Below are positions 51,360 to 60,150 of a DNA stretch of 64,000 nt, piece after piece. The notes beneath the pieces were generated by a model. It saw only the letters and a program-made list of their open reading frames with translations. It searched no databases and was not told the DNA's origin. Every line of letters begins with the position of its first letter. Position 1 is the first letter of the stretch. Source of the DNA: SIAF01 sp046152955 (lineage in GTDB: Bacteria; Planctomycetota; Planctomycetia; Planctomycetales; Planctomycetaceae); NCBI GenBank assembly GCA_046152955.1, contig JBJXGA010000095.1:15664-79663 (forward strand), read 5' to 3'. Position numbers and translations under genes: made by a program.

Positions 51360-53972
51360 ATGCGCTGGAGGGTTTGTTCGCGGCTGGTGCATGTACTTGT
51401 GATCTCGTTCGCCTGCCTGGCAGGGATGGCGAAGCACTGTGCGGCGCAGTCGGCGCCCCCACGGGAAAACCCGGCGCCGACTGAAGTCGGAGAGGGACCG
51501 GTGGTGAGTCGCGGGGGACATGACCGGTTTGTCCCCGACCCGCAATCTGTCCTCCGCTGCGGTCCGGCCTGGAAACACCCGCAGGCCGGTTGGATCGTGG
51601 TCCACGTCGAGGGAACACCCTATGACCGAGGCTTTCAGCACGGCCAGTTGCTGGCGGCCGAGATTGTTGACTATATTCAGGTCATCGCCTCACAGCGCGG
51701 TCCCAAGGCCCCCGCCGAGGCGTGGCGCGGATTGCGGACATTGACCGACGCGCTGTTCCTGCGGGGTTACGATCAGGAATCGCTCCAGGAAATGAAGGGG
51801 ATCGCCGACGGCGCGGCGGCGGCAGGGGCGAAGTTCGACAAGCGGCGTCTCGATCTGCTCGACATCGTCACGCTGAATTCCGACGTGGAAGTGGGCTTTC
51901 TCGACCCGGCTTTGGAAGCGAGCGGCACCGGGCTGGAGTCGTTGAAATTCGCAGCGCCGCAATACGCCGTACCGAAGGCCAGGCTCAAGGAGCATTGCAG
52001 CGCGTTCCTGGCCACCGGCCCGGCGACCGCCGACGGCCGGATCGTGATGGGACACATCACGATGTCCGATCTGGCCTATGTGCGACATTTCAACGTCTGG
52101 CTCGACATCCAACCCGAGCAGGGGCACCGGATCGTGTTCCAGACGTTTCCCGGCGGCATTGAAAGCGGCATGGACTATTACATCACTGCCGCCGGACTGG
52201 TCGTCTGCGAGACAACGATCCGCCAGACGCGCTTCGACCGCGAAGGGACGCCGCTGGCGTCGCGCATCCGCCGCGCCGTCCAATACGCAGCTTCGATCGA
52301 CGAGTTCGTGGAGCTTCTCGCCCCACGGAGCAATGGCCTGTACACCAATCAATGGCTGGTGGGGGATCTCAAGACGAATGAAATCGCCATGGTGGAAACA
52401 GGGACGGCCCGCTCCCGACTGTGGCGCTCCAGCCGCGGGGAATGGCCGGACGGGACCGCAGGGTTTTATTGGGGCTGCAACAACATCCGCGATCGCGAGG
52501 TGTTCCAGGAGACGGTTCCGCACCTGGGAGGCAAACCGGCCAACCTGGTTCGCTTTCCCCGTTCGCGCGACAAGGCGTGGCTGGAAATCTTCGGACGCTA
52601 CCGGGGGAAGATCGACGAACAGTTCGGGTTCGTGGCGCTGACCACGCCGCCGCTGGCGGCGTTTCCCTCCTGCGACGCCACATTCACGACCTCGACTCTG
52701 GCATCACGACTGGAAAGCTGGGGGCTGTTTGGTCCCCCGCTGGGACGCGCCTGGGAACCCTCCGCCACCGAAGCTCGGAAATTCCCCGACATGCCGCCGT
52801 TGATCAGCAACGACTGGACGTTGCTCCGCGTTGCGGAACCATTGGCGAAAGAACCGCCGTCGCGCGCGGTCGATCTGGCCGCCGGGTTCAAGGAGGAGCA
52901 TCCGCACGATGCAGACGATGACGCGGGGACTCTGGGGGTGGAGTTCAAGGCGCGGCACCCGTTCGCCTGGCGTGGGACGCTGCTGCCGGCCGGCGATGGC
53001 GACATCTGGCTGGCCGCCGCGTTCGCCGAGTACGAGCACATCGTGGCGCTGGAGAACGCCTTGCGGACAGAGACGGGCGTCGGCCAGCCGCTCTCGACAG
53101 CGGCCCGCGATCTGGTCGAGCTGGCGCTCTTCGCGCACGAATCGCGCTGGCAAACCGCCGTCCGCCGTTTGGGACGCGACCTCCCGCTGGAAAAGATCCA
53201 GTCCGACCCTGCTTCGAAAGACTGGTACGACATCGCTTCAGGCAAGGGGGTGATGCTCCTGGCGGCGTTGCGAGACACCCTGGGAGCCGCGGCGTGCGAT
53301 CAATTGCTCGACGAGTTCGGATCGGCACACGCCGGAACCGAAGTCACAACCCGCCAGTTCGTGGAACACTGCCAGCACGCTGCCGGAATCAAGGGGCGGC
53401 AACTGGTCGAGCAATGGCTCGGACCGGAGGTTCCCCCGGCCAGGCACACCGACCACATCTGGACGATCTATTCATTCGAAGCCGAGCCGGAGCGGGCGCT
53501 GATCGTCTACGGGACGCTGGGAGACATTGCGGCACAGAAGGAGGGGGCGGAGCGTTTGCAGCGCATCCTCGCGCGCCGGTTTCACAACTGGTTGATTCCG
53601 ATCCGCGCCGACAATCAGGTATCGGAGGAGGAACTGCGAGAACGGCATCTGCTCCTGGTCGGTCGTCCCGAGTGCAATCAGGTGACAGCACGATTCGGAA
53701 CAGCCTGGCCCGTATCGTTCGGCCCCGCGTCGATCACCATTGGGGACCAGACCTGGGCCAATCCCGATACCTGGATCATGACGGCCACCGACAACCCGCT
53801 CAACCGACGGTATTCCATGGTGGCGATCGCCGGCCTGAGCGCCCGGGCGACCTGGGACTGCATCGCGCACATCCCCGACGAGGAAGAGGAACCCGCCCCG
53901 CAGACCTGGCTCACTGCTGCGGGAAAGCGGCCGCGACGCTTCGTGATCGCGGATCGTCCGCGGCCGGAGTGA
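51360..53972 (+). CDS. C45/phospholipase-B-type Ntn hydrolase with C-terminal peptidase-like region
   Basis: An 870-residue exported protein (hydrophobic LVHVLVISFACLAGMA then CAAQ). Residues about 60-480 match the acyltransferase C45/phospholipase B-like fold: GTPYDRGFQHGQLLA, then the probable autoprocessing nucleophile Cys213 in EHCSAFLATGPATADG, NVWLDIQPEQGHRIVFQT and ETTIRQTRFD. Such enzymes cleave themselves before the Cys and hydrolyse amides or esters. Residues about 560-750 resemble the C-terminal helical part of M1-type peptidases (FAEYEHIVALENAL, GVMLLAALRDTLG, FVEHCQHAAG) but no HExxH is seen. The upstream frame is repeat DNA; ATG 51360 starts the signal peptide. Confidence 0.82.
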   Translation: MRWRVCSRLVHVLVISFACLAGMAKHCAAQSAPPRENPAPTEVGEGPVVSRGGHDRFVPDPQSVLRCGPAWKHPQAGWIVVHVEGTPYDRGFQHGQLLAAEIVDYIQVIASQRGPKAPAEAWRGLRTLTDALFLRGYDQESLQEMKGIADGAAAAGAKFDKRRLDLLDIVTLNSDVEVGFLDPALEASGTGLESLKFAAPQYAVPKARLKEHCSAFLATGPATADGRIVMGHITMSDLAYVRHFNVWLDIQPEQGHRIVFQTFPGGIESGMDYYITAAGLVVCETTIRQTRFDREGTPLASRIRRAVQYAASIDEFVELLAPRSNGLYTNQWLVGDLKTNEIAMVETGTARSRLWRSSRGEWPDGTAGFYWGCNNIRDREVFQETVPHLGGKPANLVRFPRSRDKAWLEIFGRYRGKIDEQFGFVALTTPPLAAFPSCDATFTTSTLASRLESWGLFGPPLGRAWEPSATEARKFPDMPPLISNDWTLLRVAEPLAKEPPSRAVDLAAGFKEEHPHDADDDAGTLGVEFKARHPFAWRGTLLPAGDGDIWLAAAFAEYEHIVALENALRTETGVGQPLSTAARDLVELALFAHESRWQTAVRRLGRDLPLEKIQSDPASKDWYDIASGKGVMLLAALRDTLGAAACDQLLDEFGSAHAGTEVTTRQFVEHCQHAAGIKGRQLVEQWLGPEVPPARHTDHIWTIYSFEAEPERALIVYGTLGDIAAQKEGAERLQRILARRFHNWLIPIRADNQVSEEELRERHLLLVGRPECNQVTARFGTAWPVSFGPASITIGDQTWANPDTWIMTATDNPLNRRYSMVAIAGLSARATWDCIAHIPDEEEEPAPQTWLTAAGKRPRRFVIADRPRPE

Positions 53973-54056
53973 TGGCGCGCTTGTACCAAGAGCAGTATTG
54001 TCAATGCCGCCGTGTCGGCCGCCAATAATGCGGAGTTTCCAATCGGATAAGACAAG

Positions 54057-54473
54057 ATGGGCTTTTTCGAAAATCTCTTCAGGAAGAAGGTGGAAATCGA
54101 GGTTCACGACCCGGTGTTTGGTGTTCTCAGTTTTGCCCACGGAATCTGGACGCATGTCCCCAGAGAGCCGAATGCGGGATTTATGGTCACCGTTGACGCC
54201 CCGGAGTCCGGACCGACCGACCGGCAGCGGGATTTCTTCCAGTCCATTCGTGCCAATCTTCCCGACTTCGAGCATCGGGCAAACGACTTCATTCGACGGT
54301 GCGTCGATGAATCCCTGCCTCTGCTGTCGGTATATTCGGTCGAAATTGGGACCGATGACGAGACGGGGCGCCAAGAGTTTGTGCTGGAATTGTCGGACGA
54401 CGATGCCCACGAAATCCACCGCGTACAATTTCGCGCTGGTGAACCTGTTGATTATGATGGGTTTGAAGACTGA
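54057..54473 (+). CDS. Hypothetical protein
   Basis: A 138-residue soluble protein I do not recognise. It opens MGFFENLFRKKVEIEVHDPVFG, has a beta-rich middle (GVLSFAHGIWTHVP, FMVTVDAPESGP) and an acidic end (ELSDDDAHEIHRVQF). The style, a short basic N-terminal helix and then a small domain, is that of DUF2262-like or immunity-type proteins, without firm support. A/T content is above average. Confidence 0.6.
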   Translation: MGFFENLFRKKVEIEVHDPVFGVLSFAHGIWTHVPREPNAGFMVTVDAPESGPTDRQRDFFQSIRANLPDFEHRANDFIRRCVDESLPLLSVYSVEIGTDDETGRQEFVLELSDDDAHEIHRVQFRAGEPVDYDGFED

Positions 54474-54689
54474 AGCCGCCCGTTTGGCCAGCCTGTCGGG
54501 ATGAATGCGATACACAGATCCGAAGTGTCTTGCCATCTTCAGCGATTCGCCCGATCACTGCCATTCGGCGACGGATCTTTTCAGCAATCTCAGCAGGAAT
54601 GTGCATGGCTGCTCGATACGTGCCTACAGATGTATCCCTGCGAAGCATGGAAGGAATGTGTATAACGGGGCGTAGAATAACGACTGTGG

Positions 54690-55034
54690 TTACTTGTGCC
54701 TTTTCATTACGTGCGTTCGAAACCAGCGACCGAGTCGGAATGGTAGGGTTGATCCATTCTCGGCCGCCAAGCCCGTTTGAATGTGGAAAACGGCGAGAGC
54801 ACTCGCGAGTAAGGCGTACACCGCAGCCGCACCGGTGGCGACTTTCGCCGCCAACATATAATCTGGCTCCCCCGTGCCGAACTGGGGAGACGTTAGGAAG
54901 TGCGTCGCAACAAAGACTGCCGCTCCGCAAAGGAAGCATCGCTTCCCAATCCGCCATCGGAGCTGTCGCCAGAGCGCGTCACGAGCGCAGGGGGTCGAAC
55001 GCTTTTCAGGGTTTTGGTCATCGATCCCAATCAT
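54690..55034 (-). CDS. Possible small membrane protein
   Basis: A 114-residue frame with two likely membrane helices (KRCFLCGAAVFVATHFL and VATGAAAVYALLASALAVFHI), separated by a short polar loop, and a basic C-terminus (RFRTHVMKRHK-like). ATG 55034 lacks a clear ribosome-binding site. The helices make coding more likely than not, but no homologue comes to mind and the flanks are repeat-rich. Confidence 0.45.
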   Translation of the reverse strand: MIGIDDQNPEKRSTPCARDALWRQLRWRIGKRCFLCGAAVFVATHFLTSPQFGTGEPDYMLAAKVATGAAAVYALLASALAVFHIQTGLAAENGSTLPFRLGRWFRTHVMKRHK

Positions 55035-55687
55035 GCGTCACTCGCTGCAACATTGAATTGCAAACACACTGCCTCATTCTACCGGATCCTGCGTTTCAGC
55101 CAAATCTCGATCGTCGGGCGACAGGCTTCGCTGGCTGGCTATGATGCAATGTCCGGCATGTCGAAGGACATCCTCGCCATGCAGGCGCTTCCCCCTTCGA
55201 CAGCCGGGCGAGCCAGTCCCAGCGGTTCGCTTTTCGTGCGCGGGCTGATACGGAAAACAATTCCACACGGATCGGAGCCAAGAACTACCGTGAAGCGGTT
55301 CGCCACAAATCGCGTGGGGCCGCGCAGCGCACTCCATGTTGGAAATCGATCCAGGTCGTTACCGAGAAGCGGTTGCACACCAAACCATCCGCCGAATTTC
55401 AATTTCCGGCGGCGGTGAGTTCGGAAGTCCCGGGACGGAGCGACGCACGCCCCAATTCCCTGAATCTGCTGGCGTCTCTGGCCAGCCCGAGAACGACCCC
55501 CAGGGGGTCGAAGCACTTAGCCGGGGGTTGAGCGCAGCGATACCCCCGGTTTGGATTCCGCGATGGCCACGACCCCGGCAGGGGTCGCAGGCGGGGGGTT
55601 TACGGGATGAGTCCGACAAAGCGAACTTCCCGATCATGCGGATTCGCGTCAGTCATTTCGAAATTCTATCGCCATCGATCCAGAGTG
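55035..55687. other. 653-base region without a convincing gene
   Basis: Frames exist on both strands, the longest a 125-residue one on the - strand (55139-55516), but their composition changes along the length and no domain is visible. The right half holds a cluster of three GC-rich hairpins at 55494-55587. It may be decayed coding DNA or a repeat insertion site. Confidence 0.5.
55494..55587. repeat. Triple GC-rich hairpin cluster
   Basis: Three stem-loops in 94 bases. CGACCCC (55494-55500) pairs with GGGGTCG (55504-55510). CCGGGGGT (55521-55528) pairs with ACCCCCGG (55552-55559) around a loop holding AGCGCAGCGA. CGACCCC (55570-55576) pairs again with GGGGTCG (55581-55587). The first and third have the same arms, so the cluster is symmetrical. 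I associate such GACCCC hairpins with planctomycete intergenic repeats. Confidence 0.8.
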
Positions 55688-56074
55688 TCAGAATGCATAA
55701 AAAAATGGAAACCGATGCCGACTATGGGTGAACCAGTCAGTTGAACTGGCATTGATGGGAACCCTCGCCACGTGGTCACCGTCCACAAACAGGACCACCC
55801 ACCATTTCAATACCGCGCTGGTGTACGACTCCGACTTATCCAGAAACGCCCCGATTGGCCAATAGATCACCATCCACTGGGGTGGGGGATCCGGCCGAAT
55901 TGGAATGAGTGAATGAGCTCGGACAAAGCCCCAACGAGCTGTTACCCAACAAGCGGGGCCGAAGCTGCCGACGTACAGCACCGGCAACAGCAAGGCCACG
56001 GCGATCCAGAACCGCCGCGTCCTGCTCGCCAGCCAGAGCACCGGCCCAAGTCGTTTTGTCGCGCGCTCGTTCAT
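55688..56074 (-). CDS. Small hypothetical membrane protein
   Basis: A 128-residue protein with one N-terminal membrane helix (FWIAVALLLPVLYVGSFG) behind a basic head (ERATKRLG...SRTRR). The exterior part has IPIRPDPPPQWMVIYWPIGAFLD. This looks like short planctomycete hypotheticals that end with a Pro/Trp-rich segment. ATG 56074 is chosen; the frame runs on to 56176. Function unknown. Confidence 0.6.
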   Translation of the reverse strand: MNERATKRLGPVLWLASRTRRFWIAVALLLPVLYVGSFGPACWVTARWGFVRAHSLIPIRPDPPPQWMVIYWPIGAFLDKSESYTSAVLKWWVVLFVDGDHVARVPINASSTDWFTHSRHRFPFFYAF

Positions 56075-56229
56075 GCGGGCAGCCTTCGAAAGTGATGGGA
56101 TAGGCTGTTTTTTTGAACCCACCATCATACTACCAGATACTGTCCGTACCCCCAATCTCGGTCGTCGATATGTCACCCCGAAGGGAGTCGATCATGGACG
56201 GGAACGTTGCTGGTGCGCGAGGCGTGCTT

Positions 56230-56318
56230 CCGTCGAGGCAAGCTCGACGGAGAGCGATTGGTGGGAGTCTCGCCAATCGTAGCTGTCAGGCATCGCCCCG
56301 CTGAGACAAGCTCAGCGG
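56230..56318. repeat. Hairpins with 8-bp arms and GCAAG/ACAAG loops
   Basis: Arm CCGTCGAG (56230-56237) with loop GCAAG and its complement at 56243-56250, and arm CCGCTGAG (56298-56305) with loop ACAAG and its complement at 56311-56318. Between them GATTGG (56256-56261) pairs with CCAATC (56273-56278). On the - strand the loops read CTTGC and CTTGT, the same as in the hairpins at 60.15-60.31 kb. The rest of the 405-base gap 56075-56480 shows nothing else. Confidence 0.8.
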
Positions 56319-56480
56319 TGGCGTCGTCGATATCGACCGACAGGGACGCGAAGTGTAAATTGCTGTCATTGACCGACGGCGACATTCGAAATCCGGACTG
56401 GTCGCGTTGATGCCGTGAATGCGATATCATTTGACCATTCGGTGCCAGGCGAATTCCGGTTCGGCGGCTGAGGTGGTCAA

Positions 56481-57152
56481 ATGCGCCATTTGGCGATCGG
56501 AGACATACACGGCTGCATCACAGCGCTCACAACGCTGGCTGCATTTGTGCCGCTGCGGCAGGACGATTTGGTCATCACCCTGGGTGATTGCGTGAATCGT
56601 GGCCCCGACACGTGTGCAGTTCTGGACTGGCTCATCAATTTCAGAAAGCAGAGTCAACTCATCGCGCTGCGCGGCAATCACGAAATCATGATGCTGCAGG
56701 CGCGTGATAGCAGCTCGGCGTTTGACCGCTGGGTTGAGTCGGGAGGAGCTGCGACGCTCCGGTCCTATTCACCGTTCGGCGATGCGGGACGACTTATTGA
56801 CATACCTGATGCACATTGGCAGTTCCTGGAAGATCAAACGATCGCCTGGTTTGAAACGGACCACCATTTTTTCGTCCATGCCAACGCCTATCCCGATTGT
56901 CCCCTCGCGGACCAGCCAGAACTCATGCTCTTTTGGGAGAGCTTCAACGACCCGCCTCCACACGAGTCAGGGAAAGTGATGGTCTGCGGACACACTTCCC
57001 AGAAATCGGGGTTGCCCCGAAACATCGGCCACGCCGTCTGCATCGACACGTGGGCCTGCGGCAATGGATGGTTGACCTGTCTGGACGTCGATTCCGGAAC
57101 GTATTGGCAGGCCAACGAGCAGGGCGCGACACGGTCCAGCCGGCTGGACTGA
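56481..57152 (+). CDS. Metallophosphoesterase, PPP-type protein phosphatase-like
   Basis: A 223-residue calcineurin-like phosphoesterase. The metal motifs are GDIHG (residue 7), GDCVNRGPDT (usual GDxVDRG, here with Asn), RGNHE (about 63) and later VHANAY and CGHTSQKSG. Family members dephosphorylate phosphoserine/threonine or diadenosine tetraphosphate. Aromatic and acidic residues in the cap region (FDRWVESGGAATLRSY) match the bacterial PPP/ApaH-like branch. Context gives no substrate. Confidence 0.88.
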   Translation: MRHLAIGDIHGCITALTTLAAFVPLRQDDLVITLGDCVNRGPDTCAVLDWLINFRKQSQLIALRGNHEIMMLQARDSSSAFDRWVESGGAATLRSYSPFGDAGRLIDIPDAHWQFLEDQTIAWFETDHHFFVHANAYPDCPLADQPELMLFWESFNDPPPHESGKVMVCGHTSQKSGLPRNIGHAVCIDTWACGNGWLTCLDVDSGTYWQANEQGATRSSRLD

Positions 57153-57248
57153 CCTCGGATTCAAATGCCGGCACTGCCCCTTGGGGACTGTCGCGTCCTC
57201 AGTCCATGGCTTGCCAATCCTGGATGTGTTGCGAATAATTCCTGTAAC

Positions 57249-57767
57249 ATGTCCCCACAAGCTATCGAGCCGGTTTTGATTGCCGATCCTGAACGATGGC
57301 GTTCAGTCGACGAAGACCTGGAGTTGCTCGCGCGGTGGATGGACAGCGTGTTTGAAATCCCGGGAACCGGAATACGCTTTGGCCTCGACGCGATCATTGG
57401 CCTTGTGCCCGGAATCGGCGACGCCCTGACATCCCTCGTGTCGATGTATATCTTGAAGGTTGCGGCTCGTCGCGGAGTACCGCGAGTGGTGTTGGTTCGC
57501 ATGACGATCAATCTGGCCATCGATTACTTGGCGGGTTCGCTCCCGATCGTCGGCGACGCTTTCGACGTATACTGGAAGGCCAATGTCAAGAATGTCGAAC
57601 TACTTCGGCGCCATGCTGTCGCGTCCCCTTCGGCAGCCGGGCGGGGCAGTTCAAGCGACTGGCTTTTCGTGGGTGGGCTGATTGCGGGCCTGGTGACGCT
57701 GCTGGTCGGCTGCGGCATGTTGGCGTACTTCCTGGTGACGGGCGCGTGGCACGCGATCACGACGTAA
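57249..57767 (+). CDS. DUF4112 membrane protein
   Basis: A 172-residue protein. The DUF4112 signature is clear: LLARWMDSVFEIPGTGIRFGLDAIIGLVPGIGD, then LAIDYLAGSLPIVGDAFDVYWKANVKN. The C-terminal WLFVGGLIAGLVTLLVGCGMLAYFLV is one membrane helix; the Gly-rich core may also dip into the membrane. Function unknown. ATG 57249 is used; the frame extends to 57165. Confidence 0.85.
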   Translation: MSPQAIEPVLIADPERWRSVDEDLELLARWMDSVFEIPGTGIRFGLDAIIGLVPGIGDALTSLVSMYILKVAARRGVPRVVLVRMTINLAIDYLAGSLPIVGDAFDVYWKANVKNVELLRRHAVASPSAAGRGSSSDWLFVGGLIAGLVTLLVGCGMLAYFLVTGAWHAITT

Positions 57768-57935
57768 CCGCACCAATTCTGCGAAGCCGCGAATTCCGCC
57801 AGCACGGACCAACGTTTCGAGCCAGTGATCCAAGGCCGGGAGTCATCCAGCACTCGGCACGAGGGCGCGATGCGTTGGGCGTACCTCCGCAGGGGTAATT
57901 TTCCTCCAAAAATCGCCAAAACTTCCAAAGGCGGA

Positions 57936-57963
57936 TTGCCTCGAATACCGCTGGGCGTATAAT
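57936..57963 (+). promoter_or_regulatory. Sigma70-type promoter for the TPR/PNP/GGDEF run
   Basis: TTGCCT (57936-57941), a 16-base spacer and a perfect TATAAT (57958-57963). It points to the TPR gene 100 bases downstream and may drive the following two genes. Confidence 0.55.
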
Positions 57964-58063
57964 GGCCTGAGCACGCAGGGAATTGTTCTTCAACAGGGAC
58001 TTGCCTGCTCCGCCCGGCAAGACGTCGCGCGGGACATCCCATTCAGGCCTGAAGTCTGTCAAC

Positions 58064-58534
58064 ATGGCCAGCGAACAAGAGCAATGTGCCGACACGTCGG
58101 AAGACGAAGGCCCGGCCATTGGCGATCTGCAAGCAATTTGCCAGCGTTCCCAGATCGATTTTGAGATCGACTTTTTCGAACGGATTCTCAGTCGCGATCC
58201 CAATCATCTGGATGTGCTCATCAACCTGGGCAACCTGTTTTCCCAGAAGGGGTGTCATCGCCGCGCCCTGCAAGTGGACCTGCGGCTGGCGCAGTTGCGA
58301 CCCGATTGCCCGCGGGTGATGTACAATCTGGCGTGCAGTCACGCGGTGCTGGGGCATGTCCGCGAGGCGCTCGACGCGCTGGACGCGGCGGTCGATCGGG
58401 GTTACGACGACCTGGAATACCTGCTCCACGATCCCGACCTGGCGTTCGTCCGCGGCCACTTGCGATTTCGATCGATCCTGGCCAAACTCGAAGCGGCCTG
58501 CGCCGCGGCGGATGGCGGACACTGTTTGGATTGA
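58064..58534 (+). CDS. Short TPR protein
   Basis: A 156-residue soluble protein with two to three tetratricopeptide repeats: DFFERILSRDPNHLDVLINLGNLFSQKG, RALQVDLRLAQLRPDCPRVMYNLACSHAVLG and a third partial one ending YLLHDPDLAFVRGH. The last repeat resembles the TPR/HDPDL form common in planctomycetes. It is probably a protein-protein adaptor. It precedes purine nucleoside phosphorylase by 60 bases. Confidence 0.8.
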   Translation: MASEQEQCADTSEDEGPAIGDLQAICQRSQIDFEIDFFERILSRDPNHLDVLINLGNLFSQKGCHRRALQVDLRLAQLRPDCPRVMYNLACSHAVLGHVREALDALDAAVDRGYDDLEYLLHDPDLAFVRGHLRFRSILAKLEAACAAADGGHCLD

Positions 58535-58594
58535 TCCTCCCGCGCCGCCGACGGAAACAGGGACGTGACCACCACGCCGGTGAAGGAGTGATGC

Positions 58595-59425
58595 ATGCAG
58601 GATTTGTCGACGAAGATTGACGCGGCACGACGGGCAATCGCAGAGCGCTTCTCCGCGAAGCCGCGCGTGGGAATCATCCTGGGAACCGGTTTGGGAGGAC
58701 TCGCCGCGCAGATTGAGCGGAGCGTCGCCATTCCCTATGCCGACATCCCGCATTTTCCGGAATCGACCGTCGAGTCGCATACCGGGCAGCTCGTGTGCGG
58801 AACGCTGCGCGGAACAGCGGTGGTGGCGATGGAGGGACGCTTTCATTTCTACGAAGGGTATTCGATGCAGGAAGTGACGTTTCCCGTCCGCGTCATGAAG
58901 GCGCTGGGGGTGGAAACGCTGCTGATCACCAACGCCGCCGGCGGCATGAACCCGCACCTCTCTTTAGCCGATCTGGTGGTGATCGAGGACCACATCAATC
59001 TGATGGGGGACAACCCGTTGCGTGGCAGGAACGACGACCAACTGGGGCCGCGGTTTCCGGACATGTCCGCTCCGTACGACCGCAAGCTACTTGAGCTGGC
59101 GCGCAGTGCGGCGCTGGAATTGGGGATCCCCTGCGTTCCGGGGGTGTTTGTGGCGGTCGCCGGACCCAACCTGGAGACGCGGGCCGAGTACCGCATGCTC
59201 CGCGGAATGGGGGCCGACGTGGTCGGGATGTCGACCGTCCCCGAAGTGATCGTCGCCGTGCATGCGGGTTTGCGGGTGCTGGGGTTTTCCATCGTCACCG
59301 ACATCTGTCTGCCCGACGCGCTGGAACCGGTGGACATTCAAAAAATCCTGCGCGTGGCGGCCCAGGGGGGCGAACGCCTGGGGCGGCTGATTCCACGGGT
59401 GATCGAACAGCTCGACCATGCCTGA
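58595..59425 (+). CDS. Purine nucleoside phosphorylase (trimeric type)
   Basis: A 276-residue enzyme of the trimeric PNP/MTAP class. It cleaves purine nucleosides with phosphate. Segments are GIILGTGLGGLA (phosphate loop), MEGRFHFYEGY, NAAGGMNPHLSLADLV, the purine-site Glu in AGPNLETRAEY and GMSTVPEVIVAVHAG. At the base-selecting position, where 6-oxopurine enzymes have Asn (Asn243 in human PNP), this protein has Asp236 (SIVTDI), so its purine preference is open. GGAG lies 8 bases before the ATG. The next gene overlaps its end by 8 bases. Confidence 0.92.
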   Translation: MQDLSTKIDAARRAIAERFSAKPRVGIILGTGLGGLAAQIERSVAIPYADIPHFPESTVESHTGQLVCGTLRGTAVVAMEGRFHFYEGYSMQEVTFPVRVMKALGVETLLITNAAGGMNPHLSLADLVVIEDHINLMGDNPLRGRNDDQLGPRFPDMSAPYDRKLLELARSAALELGIPCVPGVFVAVAGPNLETRAEYRMLRGMGADVVGMSTVPEVIVAVHAGLRVLGFSIVTDICLPDALEPVDIQKILRVAAQGGERLGRLIPRVIEQLDHA

Positions 59426-60029
59426 CCCGCAATGGCTCGTCTCGGTGCTGGCCGCGCTGGCGCTCGGCGCGCTGCTGGGGTGGAGTCTGGGGCGACGTCG
59501 GCTGAAGGCAGAACGCGCGGCGAATCAACAGGCGATTCAAAACGCCCTGCGCGAAGCCCGGACCGATCCGCTGACCGGCGTCGGAAATCGCGCAGCCTTT
59601 GAAGAGGGACTCGCGGCATTGTGCGAGGACTTCCGCCGCGACCAGTTCCCCTGTGCGCTGTTGCTGCTGGACATCGACGGCTTGAAAGCGATCAATGATC
59701 GACTCGGGCATGCCGCGGGAGACGAGGCGCTGGCGCGGCTTGCCCGCGAGCTCCGCGCGCAGTGCCGGGGGACCGACCTGGTGGCGCGGCTGGGTGGCGA
59801 CGAATTCGCCGTGCTGCTCCCCCGGACCGATGAGGCCGGAGGGATGACTCTGGCCGCGCGAATCCAGGAACGCCTCCGCGCCGATTCTGCGGCGAGCGCC
59901 GCTCACTTACAAGTCAGCCTGGGGTGTGCCGCGCTGCGCGCTGAGGACTCCGCGGCCGATTTACAGGCGCGCGCCGACGCGGCGCTGTACCGAGCGAAGC
60001 AGGCGGGCGGAGGCCGGGCGGCGAGTTGA
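59418..60029 (+). CDS. Membrane-anchored GGDEF diguanylate cyclase
   Basis: A 203-residue protein with one N-terminal helix (LVSVLAALALGALLGWSLG) followed directly by a GGDEF domain. The DPLTGVGNR start, LLLDIDGLKAIND and an intact GGDEF (residues about 130) are present, and RGTD five residues earlier is a complete inhibitory I-site. It should make cyclic di-GMP and be product-inhibited. No sensory domain is present. It overlaps the PNP gene by 8 bases, so the two are probably cotranslated. Confidence 0.9.
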   Translation: MPDPQWLVSVLAALALGALLGWSLGRRRLKAERAANQQAIQNALREARTDPLTGVGNRAAFEEGLAALCEDFRRDQFPCALLLLDIDGLKAINDRLGHAAGDEALARLARELRAQCRGTDLVARLGGDEFAVLLPRTDEAGGMTLAARIQERLRADSAASAAHLQVSLGCAALRAEDSAADLQARADAALYRAKQAGGGRAAS

Positions 60030-60150
60030 AGGTGGCCGAGCGACAAGTTGAGGGATGCCGATCAACGCGGAGCGTCGAACGACATTCGTCGTCGTTCGGA
60101 GTCTGCGGCAGAAACAGTGCGACGACTCTGCGCCCCAGTCCCGACAGACC

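Noticed and set aside
55139..55516. A 125-codon - strand frame in the 55-kb gap
   Set aside because: No ribosome-binding site, no domain, uneven composition; left as non-coding with low certainty.
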